Numbered from the stretch's first letter, positions 19,910 to 30,229 are shown. The stretch: DNA of 64,000 nucleotides from Pseudoscardovia suis (GCF_002797875.1 NZ_PGFC01000002.1:62001-126000); one strand, 5' to 3'. Numbers and translations: made by a program. Notes: generated from the letters alone by a model not told the origin.

Positions 19910-21367
19910 ATGGAATTCGAAAAGGAACTCAAAGCCACCCAGACCGGTATCCCAGGCCTCATCGTGTTTGACCTGCCGGTGCATGGCGACAATCGCGGTT
20001 GGTTCAAGGAGAACTGGCAGCGTGCCAAGGAAGTCGCCCTCGGTCTGCCGGACTTCGGTCCCGTGCAAAACAACATCAGCTTCAACACCAAGCGCGGCGT
20101 GACGCGCGGCATCCACGCCGAGCCGTGGGACAAGTACATTTCCATCGCCACGGGCAGTGTGTTCGGGGCCTGGGTGGATTTGCGCCCCGGCGAGACCTTC
20201 GGCAAGGTGTTCACGTGCACCCTCGACCCGTCCAAGGCCATCTTTGTGCCGCGCGGCGTGGGCAACAGCTTCCAGACGCTGGAGGACGGCACCGCCTACA
20301 CCTATCTGGTGAACGCTCATTGGAGCCTCGAGCAGAAGAAGACCTACACCTTCGTGAACCTCGCGGATCCGACGCTCAACATCCAGTGGCCCATCCCGCT
20401 CGACCAGACCGAGCGCAGCGAAGCCGACCTGCATCATCCGATGCTCAAGGACGCCAAGCCGATGGAGCCCAAGCGCACGCTTGTCACCGGTTCGAACGGA
20501 CAGCTGGGTCGCGCCATCCGCGAATACGCGGAATCGCATGACCTGCACGGCTTTGAATACCATGACATCGACACCTTCGATTTCTCCGACCCGGCAGCCT
20601 ACGATCAGTTCGATTGGGACCTGTATGGCACAATCATCAACGCCGGCGCGTTCACCGCTGTCGACAAGGCCGAGACGCCGGAAGGCCGCACCGCCGCGTG
20701 GAAGGCGAATGCCAGTGGCCCGGCGCTGCTCGCCAAGGTCGCCCGTGAGCATCACATCACGCTCGTGCATGTGAGCTCCGACTACGTGTTTGACGGCACG
20801 GTGGAGGAGCACACCGAGGACGAGCCTTTCGCGCCGCTGGGCGTGTATGGGCAGAGCAAGGCGGCGGGCGACATCGCCGTGGCTCAGGCGCCGCAGCACT
20901 ACATCCTGCGTTCCAGCTGGGTGATTGGCGATGGCCATAATTTCGTCAAGACGATGATGGCGCTTTCCGATCGCGTGGCGGATCCGGGGCAAGCGCTCAA
21001 CCAGGTGACCGTGGTGGATGACCAGTTCGGTCGTCTCACCTTTACGAAGGATATGGCCGCCGCCATCTTCCACCTGCTTGATTCGCAGGCGCCGTATGGC
21101 ACGTATGACCTGACCGGTGAAGGCGCCGTGCGCTCGTGGAAGGACATCGCGGCCGAGGTGTTCGACCTGACGAATGGCAATGGCGCCGCCGTCAAGCCTG
21201 TCACCACCGAACAGTATTTCCAGTCCGCCAAGGGCCCCATCGCGCCCCGCCCTGTGCATTCCGCGCTGTCGCTGGGCAAGATCGAGGCAACCGGCTTCAC
21301 ACCGGGCGACTGGGAGCAGACTCTGGGGGAGTATGTGCGCGCTGAGCGCACGAAGCAGGCTGAGTGA
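19910..21367 (+). CDS. rmlCD: Fused dTDP-4-dehydrorhamnose 3,5-epimerase / dTDP-4-dehydrorhamnose reductase
   Basis: 485 residues joining the last two steps of dTDP-L-rhamnose synthesis. Residues 1-185 are RmlC-like: [22 protein letters not shown] carries the catalytic-type His, followed by the cupin strand [15 protein letters not shown]. Residues 190-485 are RmlD-like: [11 protein letters not shown] near 189, [12 protein letters not shown] near 285 and YGQSKAAGD (YxxxK) near 312. The fusion has been noted in actinobacteria and some other groups. Channelling of the unstable keto-sugar is a plausible benefit. AAGGA lies about 12 bases before the ATG. It is followed by rmlA, 113 bases downstream, probably in the same transcript. 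Confidence 0.95.
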   Translation: MEFEKELKATQTGIPGLIVFDLPVHGDNRGWFKENWQRAKEVALGLPDFGPVQNNISFNTKRGVTRGIHAEPWDKYISIATGSVFGAWVDLRPGETFGKVFTCTLDPSKAIFVPRGVGNSFQTLEDGTAYTYLVNAHWSLEQKKTYTFVNLADPTLNIQWPIPLDQTERSEADLHHPMLKDAKPMEPKRTLVTGSNGQLGRAIREYAESHDLHGFEYHDIDTFDFSDPAAYDQFDWDLYGTIINAGAFTAVDKAETPEGRTAAWKANASGPALLAKVAREHHITLVHVSSDYVFDGTVEEHTEDEPFAPLGVYGQSKAAGDIAVAQAPQHYILRSSWVIGDGHNFVKTMMALSDRVADPGQALNQVTVVDDQFGRLTFTKDMAAAIFHLLDSQAPYGTYDLTGEGAVRSWKDIAAEVFDLTNGNGAAVKPVTTEQYFQSAKGPIAPRPVHSALSLGKIEATGFTPGDWEQTLGEYVRAERTKQAE

Positions 21368-21480
21368 CGCACGAAGCGTTGCGCCAGATGCGGCGCCAGG
21401 GCAGCACACATGATTCGCCCCGGCGCCGCCCTCGCAACGCTTGTGCATTCGCTCTGTCAATCACAACGCGAAAGGCAAAT

Positions 21481-22371
21481 ATGAAGGGAATCATTCTTGC
21501 AGGCGGTTCAGGCACGCGCCTTTACCCCTTGACCACCGTCACGTCCAAGCAGCTGCTGCCCGTCTACGACAAGCCGATGATCTACTACCCGTTGAGCGTG
21601 CTCATGATGGCCGGCATCCGCGACGTGCTCGTGATTTCCACGCCCAAGGATCTGCCCAACTTCGAGCGCCTCCTTGGCGATGGTTCGCAGTATGGCATCT
21701 CTCTGAGCTACAAGGTGCAGCCCAGCCCCGACGGTCTCGCGCAGGCGTTCCTGCTGGGCGAGGAGTTCATCAGCGGCGATTCGTGCGCACTCGTGCTCGG
21801 CGACAACATCTTCTACGGCAACGGCTTGAGCAAGCAGTTGGAGCGCGCTTCGCACATCGAGCGCGGCGCCACGGTGTTTGGCTATTACGTGGATGATCCG
21901 GAGCGCTACGGCGTCGTGGAGTTCGATGACAACAAGAAGGTCGTGTCCATCGAAGAGAAGCCTGCGCACCCTGCATCCAACTATGCGGTGACCGGTTTGT
22001 ATTTCTACGACAATCGCGTGGTGGATTTCGCCAAGCATGTGCGTCCTTCGGCGCGCGGCGAGTTGGAAATCACCGACCTCAACAAGATGTATCTTGCCGA
22101 TGGGTCCCTCAATGTGGTGACGCTCGGCCGTGGCTATGCTTGGCTTGACACCGGTACGATGGACAGCCTTTATGAGGCGGGTGAATTTGTGCGCACCGTG
22201 GAACGCGCCCAGGGCCTGCCGATCTCCGTCCTTGAAGAGATCGCCTTCGAAAACGGGTGGATCACCCGCGAGAAGCTGCTTGAGGCGGCTCACGCCTACG
22301 GCAAGTCCAACTACGGCAAGCACCTGCAGCAGGTCGCTGAGAACCGCGTGATCTCCAAGCCCAACGACTGA
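21481..22371 (+). CDS. rmlA: Glucose-1-phosphate thymidylyltransferase
   Basis: 296 residues, matching the family length. It makes dTDP-glucose from dTTP and glucose-1-phosphate, the committed first step to dTDP-rhamnose. The nucleotide-binding [11 protein letters not shown] is at about 6, LGDNIFYG near 109 (with the metal-site Asp), [16 protein letters not shown] near 150 and LDTGTMDSL near 223. ATG 21481 has AAAGG five bases upstream, whereas an in-frame extension to 21364 has no support. It is the last of the GC-rich core rml genes before the RgpF-like gene. Confidence 0.96.
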   Translation: MKGIILAGGSGTRLYPLTTVTSKQLLPVYDKPMIYYPLSVLMMAGIRDVLVISTPKDLPNFERLLGDGSQYGISLSYKVQPSPDGLAQAFLLGEEFISGDSCALVLGDNIFYGNGLSKQLERASHIERGATVFGYYVDDPERYGVVEFDDNKKVVSIEEKPAHPASNYAVTGLYFYDNRVVDFAKHVRPSARGELEITDLNKMYLADGSLNVVTLGRGYAWLDTGTMDSLYEAGEFVRTVERAQGLPISVLEEIAFENGWITREKLLEAAHAYGKSNYGKHLQQVAENRVISKPND

Positions 22372-22406
22372 GACAATAGACTGCGATTCCGCGATCGTCG
22401 CTCAAT

Positions 22407-22434
22407 GACAGGGCAGGATTGACAGGGCAGGATT
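22407..22434 (+). repeat. Tandem 14-bp duplication
   Basis: GACAGGGCAGGATT occurs twice in direct succession in the rmlA-rgpF intergenic region. The remainder of 22372-22581 has no clear element; a TACTAT near 22531 could be a -10 box. Confidence 0.6.
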
Positions 22435-22581
22435 GGCTGGACGCCTTGGTCGTCGCTTATGGTGAGGTAACCATGGGGAGTTGTTGACCGGGGCATCCAG
22501 TCAATGGCGTTACGTACGCTACCTAACTCATACTATTTTTCAATAGACTCGATTCACAAGAAGCTCGAGGCAGAGGAAGCC

Positions 22582-24594
22582 ATGGCACAAAACGACGATA
22601 AGACGCTGACGAGCGGCACGACGAACCGCCTTGCGATTTTCTGCTTTTACGATGCCCAGGGGCACGCTGATGATTATGTGCGCGTGTTCCTTGAAGGGCT
22701 CATGCCGAGCATCCGCCGCCTTGTCGTTGTATCTAACGGCAAGATTGATGATGAGAGCCGCGCGATGTTCGAGGGATTCACCCCATTCGTCATTGAACGT
22801 GAGAACGAGGGCCTCGACACCGCTGCCTACAGGCAGGTGCTGCTGCAAGTGGGATGGGATCAGCTGGTTAAGTTCGACGAAGTCATCTGCTGCAACGACA
22901 CATGCTTTGGTCCTGTCCATCCATTCGAGGACGTCTTCGATGAGATGAACAAGCGTCCTGTGGACTTTTGGGGGATCACGTCCTACGCTGCGACAGTGCT
23001 GCCCTCAGGGGAAGAGATTCCAGAACATGTGCAAGCATACTGGCATGTTTATCGACCGTCATTGATTGCGGCACCGTGCTTCCAGCGTTATTGGGAGACG
23101 CTCAGGCTTACAAACGATTATGGAGAGAACACTCACAGGCATGAGATAACGTTCACCAAGTATTTTCAAGATTTGGGATTTTCTTGGGATACGTTTGTTC
23201 CGCGTGACAAATATGCGGGCATGACACCATACCCATTGCTGGACATGCCGATGCAGGTCATGCGTGATGATCACTGTCCCGTGTTGAAGAAGCGAGTCTT
23301 TGAGACGGGACTTGTTATGTCGCTTGAGCACACTGCGGGGCAAGGTGCTCGCCAAGCATTAGATTATGTTGCTTCCTCCACAAATTATGATACGAGCCTG
23401 ATTTGGCATCATGAGCTGCGATCCCAGAACGTTACACGATTGCGGCAAACCCTGCATTTGGAGTATGTGCTTCCTCGGCACGCTCTTCAGGATTCCGGGC
23501 AGAGGCCCCGTCGAGACTTGACACATGTGCGGAGTGCGTTCATTTTTCATATTTTCTTCGTGGATATGCTCGATGAGACTCTTCGTTATGTAAGAAACAT
23601 TCCTGAAGAAACTGACATTTATATCACGACCAATGAAGAGAAGATTGCCCGCATTGATGAGGCGATCCTTGACGCAGGCATTACGCGACGCGTGACATTT
23701 CTTCCAGTGAAGAACCGAGGACGTGATGTTTCTGCATTGCTGATTGCTGCTCAAGACGTCGTGCTTTCCGGACGCTATGATGTCATCGGATTCGCGCATG
23801 ACAAGAAGTCGTCTCAGAACACGAGACTGCTCGGACGTCAGGGGACGGAATCCGAGGGTTTCCAAGAGCGTCTCTTGGAAAATACGCTGGGCAGCACGGA
23901 ATATGTGCGGAATATCCTTTCGCTGTTTGAGAAGAATGCCTGCTTGGGGCTTGTGGCACCTCCGTCTCCCTTCCATGCGATTTATTTCCCAACAACGATG
24001 CCGACTGATTGGGGGCCGAACTTTGAAAATACGGTGACGCTCCTGGAATCTTTGGATATTCACGTTCCGCTGGATTCCACAATCGGGACGACAAGTGCCA
24101 TAGGATCGTGTTTCTGGTTCCGTCCTGAAGCGTTGCGGCCACTGTTCGAACGAGGGTGGGAATATGAGGATTTCCCCGATGAATCGCACATGAGTGGAGA
24201 TGGCACGATTTCCCATGCGATTGAGCGAGCCAATGGATATGTGGCTCAGTCACAGGGATTCTATCCGGCATGGGTGATGACGGATGAATGGGCTTCGTTG
24301 GAAGCGAGTCAGTTGCGGACGCTGCTGGAGGAGTTCATTGCTGCGCGCCCCCAGCGATACGTGGAAGCTACACCTCGAGAAACGTTGCTGAGCCAGCGCT
24401 TGGGGACCCGATTGACATATGTGGATTCGAAAAAGGTAGCAGGCAGGCTTGGGTCTCTTATGGAGCGGATCATGTCTGCTCTGCCTGGGCGCATGGCCGA
24501 GTCGATGAAACATGCTGCAGGCAACGCGAATGTCCGGGGGCGTTGGGCGATGCATCGCTTGCTAGACAACTTTCAAAGGATGACGAGACACTGA
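22582..24594 (+). CDS. Rhamnan-synthesis protein F (RgpF)-like glycosyltransferase
   Basis: 670 residues. The N-terminal half has RgpF/PF05045-type motifs: AIFCFYDAQGHADDYV, VVVSNGK, then ENEGLDTAAYRQVL and CCNDTCFGPVHPF. A second region repeats the fold theme (about 305-480): DIYITTNEEK, KNRGRDVSALL and DVIGFAHDKKS. It ends in a basic helical tail. RgpF-like proteins act in rhamnose-rich wall polysaccharide synthesis, consistent with the adjacent rml genes and ABC exporter. GAGG five bases before ATG 22582 fixes the start; a 26-residue extension from 22504 is unlikely. Composition changes inside the gene: the first ~400 bases are GC-rich and the rest AT-richer, which suggests a recombination junction. 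Confidence 0.9.
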   Translation: MAQNDDKTLTSGTTNRLAIFCFYDAQGHADDYVRVFLEGLMPSIRRLVVVSNGKIDDESRAMFEGFTPFVIERENEGLDTAAYRQVLLQVGWDQLVKFDEVICCNDTCFGPVHPFEDVFDEMNKRPVDFWGITSYAATVLPSGEEIPEHVQAYWHVYRPSLIAAPCFQRYWETLRLTNDYGENTHRHEITFTKYFQDLGFSWDTFVPRDKYAGMTPYPLLDMPMQVMRDDHCPVLKKRVFETGLVMSLEHTAGQGARQALDYVASSTNYDTSLIWHHELRSQNVTRLRQTLHLEYVLPRHALQDSGQRPRRDLTHVRSAFIFHIFFVDMLDETLRYVRNIPEETDIYITTNEEKIARIDEAILDAGITRRVTFLPVKNRGRDVSALLIAAQDVVLSGRYDVIGFAHDKKSSQNTRLLGRQGTESEGFQERLLENTLGSTEYVRNILSLFEKNACLGLVAPPSPFHAIYFPTTMPTDWGPNFENTVTLLESLDIHVPLDSTIGTTSAIGSCFWFRPEALRPLFERGWEYEDFPDESHMSGDGTISHAIERANGYVAQSQGFYPAWVMTDEWASLEASQLRTLLEEFIAARPQRYVEATPRETLLSQRLGTRLTYVDSKKVAGRLGSLMERIMSALPGRMAESMKHAAGNANVRGRWAMHRLLDNFQRMTRH

Positions 24595-24637
24595 CGACAT
24601 AAATGCCGGAGGTTAGACGTCCTTGGTGTCATCAGCG

Positions 24638-24643
24638 TATATT
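24638..24643 (+). promoter_or_regulatory. -10 box before the ABC exporter operon
   Basis: TATATT lies eight bases upstream of ATG 24652 and no Shine-Dalgarno is present. TTAGAC at 24613-24618 is a possible -35 box with a 19-base spacer. This gives a leaderless or near-leaderless start. Confidence 0.4.
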
Positions 24644-24651
24644 TAAGAACT

Positions 24652-25500
24652 ATGGCTAAGAAAATCAAGAGTCAGGGAGGTGCGCGAACTGCGCCCTCCT
24701 CAGGTCATGAATATTCACGAATCGTTCTGAAAGAGCTCGTCAAGACCGATTTCAAGATGAGATATCAGGGCTCTGTTCTTGGCATGGCTTGGTCAGTGTT
24801 GAAACCGCTGATGCTATTCGTCGTGATGTATTGCGTATTCGTCCGTTTTCTAAAGTTCACGGACGGAACTCCTCATTTCGCCATGGTGCTGTTATTGGGC
24901 ACTGTGTTGTGGAATTTCTTTTCTGAAGCGACTGGAATGGGTCTACAGTCGATTGTCGCTCGTGGAGATTTGCTGCGAAAAATTCACTTCCCCAATTACA
25001 TCATTGTTATGGCTGCAACGTTGAATTCATTGATTTCGCTTGCCATCAACTTGGTAGTGGTGGTGATATTCAGCATCATCAACGGCGTGCATTTCACGTG
25101 GCGAGTCGTTCTGGTCCCCGTTGGAATTGCGGAACTCTTCTTTTTGACTCTTGGCGTATCGTTACTGCTTGCGACGATGAACGTATATTTTCGAGATATC
25201 CAGCACATCTGGGAAGTCTTGAGCCAGGCGCTTTTTTACAGTATTCCTGTGATTTACCCTCTTTCCATGGTCATCAGTGTATCCCCGGTTTTTGCGAAAA
25301 TCCTGCTGTTGAATCCTCTTGCACAGACAATTCAGGATATTCGATACTGGCTCATCGCCCCCGAGACCACTCCGACTGTGTGGAACTACATTAATACTTG
25401 GTGGATCTCTTTGATTCCTCTCGTTATTGCTGTGTTGATTTTTGCCGTTGGAGCGTACGTCTTCAATAGGAACAGCCGTCGGTTTGCAGAAATTCTTTAG
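24652..25500 (+). CDS. Polysaccharide ABC exporter, permease (Wzm/TagG-type)
   Basis: 282 residues, a typical size. A cytoplasmic N-terminus includes the amphipathic stretch LVKTDFKMRYQGSVLGMAWS (about 28-47) usual for ABC2-type O-antigen/teichoic-acid permeases. About six membrane helices follow, with the internal VYFRDIQHIW (about 181) characteristic of this group. It would form a homodimer that moves undecaprenyl-linked polysaccharide across the membrane, powered by the ATPase encoded 11 bases downstream. Its position after rml and rgpF-like genes points to a rhamnose-containing glycan as substrate. Confidence 0.93.
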   Translation: MAKKIKSQGGARTAPSSGHEYSRIVLKELVKTDFKMRYQGSVLGMAWSVLKPLMLFVVMYCVFVRFLKFTDGTPHFAMVLLLGTVLWNFFSEATGMGLQSIVARGDLLRKIHFPNYIIVMAATLNSLISLAINLVVVVIFSIINGVHFTWRVVLVPVGIAELFFLTLGVSLLLATMNVYFRDIQHIWEVLSQALFYSIPVIYPLSMVISVSPVFAKILLLNPLAQTIQDIRYWLIAPETTPTVWNYINTWWISLIPLVIAVLIFAVGAYVFNRNSRRFAEIL

Positions 25501-25511
25501 GATTGTGGGAA

Positions 25512-26957
25512 ATGAATACACATTCAACTGATGAGTCAGAAACCATCATTACCGCACGAGACGAATATTCCGAATCCGTTGTGGATGCTCAGAAGAATGA
25601 TGATTCTTCCGATGATGTTCCTCAAGACGTTGTGCTGAGAGTGAGCCATGTCTCGAAGTCATTCCGTTTGCCAACTGAAAAATCCAGCGGTTTGAAGCAG
25701 GCGTTCATTAATTGGACGCGAGGAATTAAGGGCTATACGGAACAGCATGTTCTTAAGGATCTTACTTTTGACGTGCACCAGGGTGATTTTTTCGGTATCG
25801 TCGGACGCAATGGCTCGGGTAAATCCACTTTGCTGAAGTTGATTTCCGGCATCTATGTGCCCGACTCCGGTGAAATTCTGGTGAAGGGTAAGCTCGTATC
25901 TTTCATTGAACTTGGTGTTGGATTCAACCCTGAACTGACCGGTCGTGAGAACGTATACCTCAACGGCGCTTTGTTGGGCTTCACTCGCGATGAGATTGAT
26001 AGTATGTATGACGAAATCGTTGAGTTTGCTGAGCTCGAGGATTTCATGGATCAGAAACTGAAGAATTATTCTTCAGGTATGCAGGTTCGTCTTGCATTTT
26101 CCGTTGCCATCAAGGCGCGTGGGGACATTCTTGTGCTCGATGAGGTGCTCGCTGTGGGCGATGAGGCGTTCCAGCGCAAGTGCGACAATTTCTTCACCAG
26201 CATCAAGAAGGATCCGACAAAGACCGTCATCCTTGTGACTCACGATATGAGCGCAGTGAAAAAGTATTGCAATCGAGCCATTCTTATCAAGGATGGCGTC
26301 ATCGTTGAGTCGAAGAGCAAAGATGATGTAGCAGATGCATACTCATTGGAGAATCTTGCAGTTCCCGATGCTTCAGAAAAAGCATCTTCTTTTGAAGCAT
26401 CTCATGGCACGCAGGCAGATGACAAGACACCGACAGAAAATCCCGCTCCGGAATACGAGACTGGACTCAATGCTCGAGTGCCGTTGTTGAGAATAACACC
26501 AGCAGGGCTGCCTATTGTGACGTCGGACGATGACTTTGCGTTCGACATCGAATACCGCTTTGACGAGAAGGAGACCCCGTTCTATGTGGCGTTCTCCTTG
26601 CTTGACATGAAGCGTGGCGGCATTCCCTATGATTCTGGCTCCGTGCCGCTGACGAAGCGCGGGCATCAGAAGATTCGCTTCACGCTGCCGATGAAGCTGT
26701 TCAACTCCACCGAGTTCAAGATTGTTGCGTCGATTCGTGAGGATGACCCCGACAATGAGCGCGATACCAAGCTCGTGGCGTTCACCAGCGACAAGAACTC
26801 CTGCTTCTTCTCGGTGCACAACGACTACATGCGGCCGGATTACGCGCTCATCTCCCCGGACCAGCTGCCGCTCAAACAGGAATACGTGCCTGTGGAGGAC
26901 GAGCCGACGGAGAAAACGCAAGCCGAGGATGCACAGGGTGCAGATTCACAGGCCTGA
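25512..26957 (+). CDS. Polysaccharide ABC exporter, ATPase with C-terminal carbohydrate-binding domain (Wzt-type)
   Basis: 481 residues. After an acidic 40-residue tail, the ATPase domain has Walker A GRNGSGKST (about 99), signature YSSGMQVRL (about 187), Walker B LVLDEVLAVGDEAF (about 208) and a switch His in VTHDMS. The stretch 290-320 is an acidic linker; residues 325-455 form a beta-rich Wzt-C/TagH-like domain (FAFDIEYRFDEKETPFYVAFSL) that in Wzt proteins recognises the exported glycan. The last 25 residues are acidic. ATG 25512 is preferred over TTG 25503; the ribosome site is weak. The final ~430 bases are visibly GC-richer than the ATPase part, suggesting an intragenic recombination boundary near 26530. 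Confidence 0.92.
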   Translation: MNTHSTDESETIITARDEYSESVVDAQKNDDSSDDVPQDVVLRVSHVSKSFRLPTEKSSGLKQAFINWTRGIKGYTEQHVLKDLTFDVHQGDFFGIVGRNGSGKSTLLKLISGIYVPDSGEILVKGKLVSFIELGVGFNPELTGRENVYLNGALLGFTRDEIDSMYDEIVEFAELEDFMDQKLKNYSSGMQVRLAFSVAIKARGDILVLDEVLAVGDEAFQRKCDNFFTSIKKDPTKTVILVTHDMSAVKKYCNRAILIKDGVIVESKSKDDVADAYSLENLAVPDASEKASSFEASHGTQADDKTPTENPAPEYETGLNARVPLLRITPAGLPIVTSDDDFAFDIEYRFDEKETPFYVAFSLLDMKRGGIPYDSGSVPLTKRGHQKIRFTLPMKLFNSTEFKIVASIREDDPDNERDTKLVAFTSDKNSCFFSVHNDYMRPDYALISPDQLPLKQEYVPVEDEPTEKTQAEDAQGADSQA

Positions 26958-27026
26958 TTGTCCATCGGCCTTGGTTATTCATCCAAGCTCTTGAAGAGTA
27001 TGCAATAGCCAGTACCTTGCACTAAC

Positions 27027-27072
27027 AAGGCTGCGCTGCCACGAAGCAATTCCGTGGCAGCGCAGCCTTTTC
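27027..27072. terminator. Bidirectional terminator between the exporter operon and the convergent gene
   Basis: A 17-bp perfect stem (AAGGCTGCGCTGCCACG and its complement, nine-base loop) ends in TTTT on the plus strand. It closes the polysaccharide locus and faces the end of the minus-strand gene. Confidence 0.85.
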
Positions 27073-27076
27073 GCAT

Positions 27077-28330
27077 CTATTCGTTGTTGCTCGTGCCTTC
27101 GCCTCGCGTGGGATCGCCGAACCACGCGTTGTAAAACAGCGTGAAATTACGGTTGCCATACGTCGAGCAGGAATCACCCTCGCCGCCGGAACCATCCGCC
27201 AACCCCTCAAGCGCTGCCTTGTTGGGCTGGTATGGCGTGTAAATGTAAAGCATTGCGGTGGCGTCGTTTTCAATGTAGACCTTGGTGCCGCCGCAAGACT
27301 CGTCAGGATTGTATTGGATGTATGCCGTTTGCTTGGGGCGATAGTTGTAATCCTTGAAATGCGCCTGATAATACTTAAGTCGATGGGCAGCACCGAAGAC
27401 CTGGTTGAAGAAACCGTAGTACGCTGCGTCGCAATCGCCATCATCAGGGCATGAGAGTCCCATCGCGATTGTGTAGTTCTTGTTGGTCGGGTTGGCAGCG
27501 GTCACCAAGCCTTGTTCCTTTTGCAGCATGACAATGAGCACTTTTGGGTTGATGCCGCAGCTTGTGGCGACACCGCTGATGATTTGCGCCGCAGTCTGGT
27601 CGCTCGCCTTGGTGTATCCGTCGCACAGCGAATCCTTCTTTTCATCATTGGTGTCAAAGGTTTTCGTTGCAAGGCACGAATCGCCAGAGCACCCCGCCCC
27701 GCGGGTATCCAGAAAATCCTGGATCTCATCGGTAGTGAGCGACGTTGAATCAGTCATTTCATCATCGGCGATGATGAGCCCGGGATTGAAGCCATACTGT
27801 CGCGCGAGCAACGCCTGTTCGGACTCATATTCGCGCACTTGCGCCGCGCGCCGCCGTGCAATCACCACATCTGCCATCAAACCGATGATGACGAGCACGC
27901 CGAGCACCAGCAACACGATTGACGTCAGGCGATGCGATGCCGGGGAGGGGGCATGCGCGGCGGGCTGAGCGGCATCCGGAGTCGCCGTGTCTGCCGTGTC
28001 TGCCGTGTCTGCCGCAACGTCGGTTACGTCATCAGACGTTGCGGCATCTGTCTCCTTTGCATCATCCGTTGCCTTCGCGTCAGCCGCTGCTTCTGTGCCA
28101 TCCGTTGTGTCGCTTGCGGCGTCCGTTATTTCGTTTGCGGAATCCGCCGTGTCGCTCTCCGCCGTGTCACTGCCTGCAGTGTTGCTTTTCGCAGTGTCAT
28201 TCACCTCAGTGCCATTCATCGCAGCGGCGCTTTCCGCTGTTGCGCTTTCCGCCTGCGCTGCGTCGCTCGCTTGTGTTGCGTCGCTTGTGTTGTTGTGTGC
28301 AGCTGTGTTGTTACGTGCATCCGTGTCCAT
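27077..28330 (-). CDS. Membrane-anchored extracellular protein, actinobacterial hemagglutinin/hydrolase-like family
   Basis: 417 residues. Residues 1-125 are a low-complexity tail of Ala, Thr, Asp and Ser repeats on the cytoplasmic side; one membrane segment follows (about 136-158). The external domain reads YGFNPGLIIADDEM, EIQDFLDTRG, INPKVLIVMLQKEQGL, YYGFFNQVFGAA, YTPYQPNKAAL and CSTYGNRNFTLFY. I recognise this pattern from actinobacterial secreted proteins often labelled hemagglutinin or putative hydrolase, with paired Cys residues. The VLIVMLQKEQGL stretch resembles a lysozyme-like active-site helix (Glu). Its real activity is unproven. The start at 28330 lacks a clear ribosome site. It converges on the exporter operon and is probably transcribed alone. 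Confidence 0.78.
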   Translation of the reverse strand: MDTDARNNTAAHNNTSDATQASDAAQAESATAESAAAMNGTEVNDTAKSNTAGSDTAESDTADSANEITDAASDTTDGTEAAADAKATDDAKETDAATSDDVTDVAADTADTADTATPDAAQPAAHAPSPASHRLTSIVLLVLGVLVIIGLMADVVIARRRAAQVREYESEQALLARQYGFNPGLIIADDEMTDSTSLTTDEIQDFLDTRGAGCSGDSCLATKTFDTNDEKKDSLCDGYTKASDQTAAQIISGVATSCGINPKVLIVMLQKEQGLVTAANPTNKNYTIAMGLSCPDDGDCDAAYYGFFNQVFGAAHRLKYYQAHFKDYNYRPKQTAYIQYNPDESCGGTKVYIENDATAMLYIYTPYQPNKAALEGLADGSGGEGDSCSTYGNRNFTLFYNAWFGDPTRGEGTSNNE

Positions 28331-28633
28331 GCGGTCTATGCGATCCCGTCTTGTTATTGCCTCAATAACGTCATCACCATCGTACGCAATAATGCGTCAG
28401 AAAGCTCAAGACATTCGTGGGGAAATAAAGCAAAGACGCGACAGGACGAACACAGCCGCAGGTGAATCCACGCCAGAACCGACATTCACGATTTCGCCGC
28501 TGTGGTGCGCTTGCAACGCGCTGACGAGTTGTGAAAACATCGTTAAGGTTGCGGCAAATTGGCGGGAAAGGTCACAGTCATGAACTACGCTAACAGGTTG
28601 GAATAGTTTCATTTCGCAGAAAGTTCAAAGAAC
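28331..28633. other. Divergent intergenic region
   Basis: It separates the minus-strand secreted protein from the plus-strand FAD oxidoreductase and must hold both promoters. I see no consensus -35/-10 pair, no strong hairpin and no convincing small gene. Confidence 0.5.
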
Positions 28634-30229
28634 ATGAGCGATAAGAAGTCTGTCGTAATCATCGGTGGTGGCCCTGCGGGTCTGACCGCCGCATACGAAC
28701 TTCTTAAGGACGGCGGCGCCGATAAGTACGACGTCACACTCCTCGAAGCCAGCGGTGAATTCGGTGGCATCTCTCGTACCGTCAAGCACAATGGCAACCG
28801 CATGGATATTGGCGGTCATCGTTTCTTCTCGAAGGATGATCGCGTGATGGATTGGTGGAAGAACATCCTGCCGCTGCAGGGCGCTCCTTCCTACGACGAT
28901 AAGAAGCTTGGTCGCAAGCACGACCTCGAGCCCGGCGGTCCGGATCCTGAGACCACCGACGAAGTCATGCTCAAGCGCCATCGCGTCTCGCGCATTTATT
29001 GGCATGGCAAGTTCTTCGATTACCCGGTGAGCCTCAAGTGGGACACGTTGAAGAACATGGGCTTCGCGCAGACGATGAAGGTCGGCTTCTCTTACCTCAA
29101 GTCGCTGATACACAAGCTGCCGGAAGACAATCTTGAGAACTTCTACATCAACCGTTTCGGCCGAGCCCTGTATGGCATGTTCTTCGAGGGCTACACCGAG
29201 AAGCTGTGGGGACGCCATCCGAGCGTGATTTCCGCTGATTGGGGTTCGCAGCGCGTCAAGGGCATCTCGATTACCGCTGTTCTCAAGGATGCGTGGGGCA
29301 AGCTCGTCGGCAAGCAGAAGAAGGCCGGCGAGGGCGAGACGTCCCTCATCGAGGAATTCTGGTACCCCAAGTATGGTCCTGGCCAGCTGTGGGAAACCGT
29401 TGCCAAGATTGACATGGGCAATGGCTGCACGATTATCAAGCACGCCAACGTCATCAAGGTCAATGAGGCTGACGGCAAGATTGCTTCCGTCGTGTATGCC
29501 GATGCAAACGGCGATGAGCACACGGTGGATGGTGACGTGTTCATCTCGTCCATGCCCATCAAGGATCTTGTCAACGCCATTGACGCCGGCACCACCACCA
29601 AGCCGGTCGCCAAGGAGCAGCTTGACATCGCCAACGGCCTGCCATACCGCGACTTCGTGACCGTCGGCCTGCTCGTTGACAAGCTCAACCTCAAGAACGA
29701 GACCGACATCCCCACGCTCGGCAACCCGCCGATCGTGCCGGATTGCTGGATTTACGTGCAGGACACGACCGTCAAGGTCGGCCGCATCCAGATCTTCAAC
29801 AACTGGAGCCCGTATCTCGTCGATGACGTGGACAACAAGGTGTGGATTGGCCTGGAGTACTTCTGCAACGAGGGCGATGACTTCTGGAACCAGACTGACA
29901 AGGAAGGCATTGACTTCGCCATCAAGGAGCTCGTGCGCATGCACATCATCGGCTCCAAGAAGGATGTGCTCGATGCTCACCGCGAGCGTGTGAAGAAGGC
30001 ATACCCGGCTTACTTTGACACGTGGTACGACATGGATAAGCTCACACCGTGGCTTGATGGTTTCGGCAATCTGTATTGCGTGGGTCGTAATGGCCAGCAC
30101 CGCTACAACAACATGGATCACTCGATGGTGACCGCCATGGAGGCTGTGGAAAACATCAAGACCGGACGTGCCGACAAGCACAACGTGTGGTCTGTCAACA
30201 CAGAAAAGTCCTATCACGAGGCCAAGTAG
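28634..30229 (+). CDS. FAD-dependent oxidoreductase related to UDP-galactopyranose mutase / protoporphyrinogen oxidase family
   Basis: 531 residues. The dinucleotide-binding motif [15 protein letters not shown] is at about 9, followed by the flavin-site block [11 protein letters not shown] and [10 protein letters not shown] (about 46-70). The C-terminal segment [21 protein letters not shown] (about 477) places a second flavin-binding loop near the substrate. This architecture is common in actinobacterial proteins annotated NAD(P)/FAD-dependent oxidoreductase. UDP-sugar ring-contracting mutases are relatives and would fit a neighbouring polysaccharide locus, but the usual mutase fingerprint is not clear enough to claim. 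It is a single-gene transcript closed by a strong terminator. The codons are those of a well-expressed gene. Confidence 0.85.
   Translation: MSDKKSVVIIGGGPAGLTAAYELLKDGGADKYDVTLLEASGEFGGISRTVKHNGNRMDIGGHRFFSKDDRVMDWWKNILPLQGAPSYDDKKLGRKHDLEPGGPDPETTDEVMLKRHRVSRIYWHGKFFDYPVSLKWDTLKNMGFAQTMKVGFSYLKSLIHKLPEDNLENFYINRFGRALYGMFFEGYTEKLWGRHPSVISADWGSQRVKGISITAVLKDAWGKLVGKQKKAGEGETSLIEEFWYPKYGPGQLWETVAKIDMGNGCTIIKHANVIKVNEADGKIASVVYADANGDEHTVDGDVFISSMPIKDLVNAIDAGTTTKPVAKEQLDIANGLPYRDFVTVGLLVDKLNLKNETDIPTLGNPPIVPDCWIYVQDTTVKVGRIQIFNNWSPYLVDDVDNKVWIGLEYFCNEGDDFWNQTDKEGIDFAIKELVRMHIIGSKKDVLDAHRERVKKAYPAYFDTWYDMDKLTPWLDGFGNLYCVGRNGQHRYNNMDHSMVTAMEAVENIKTGRADKHNVWSVNTEKSYHEAK

Noticed and set aside
19727-21460. 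577-codon minus-strand ORF opposite rmlCD
   Set aside because: Antisense shadow of a well-recognised bifunctional enzyme; low-complexity translation.
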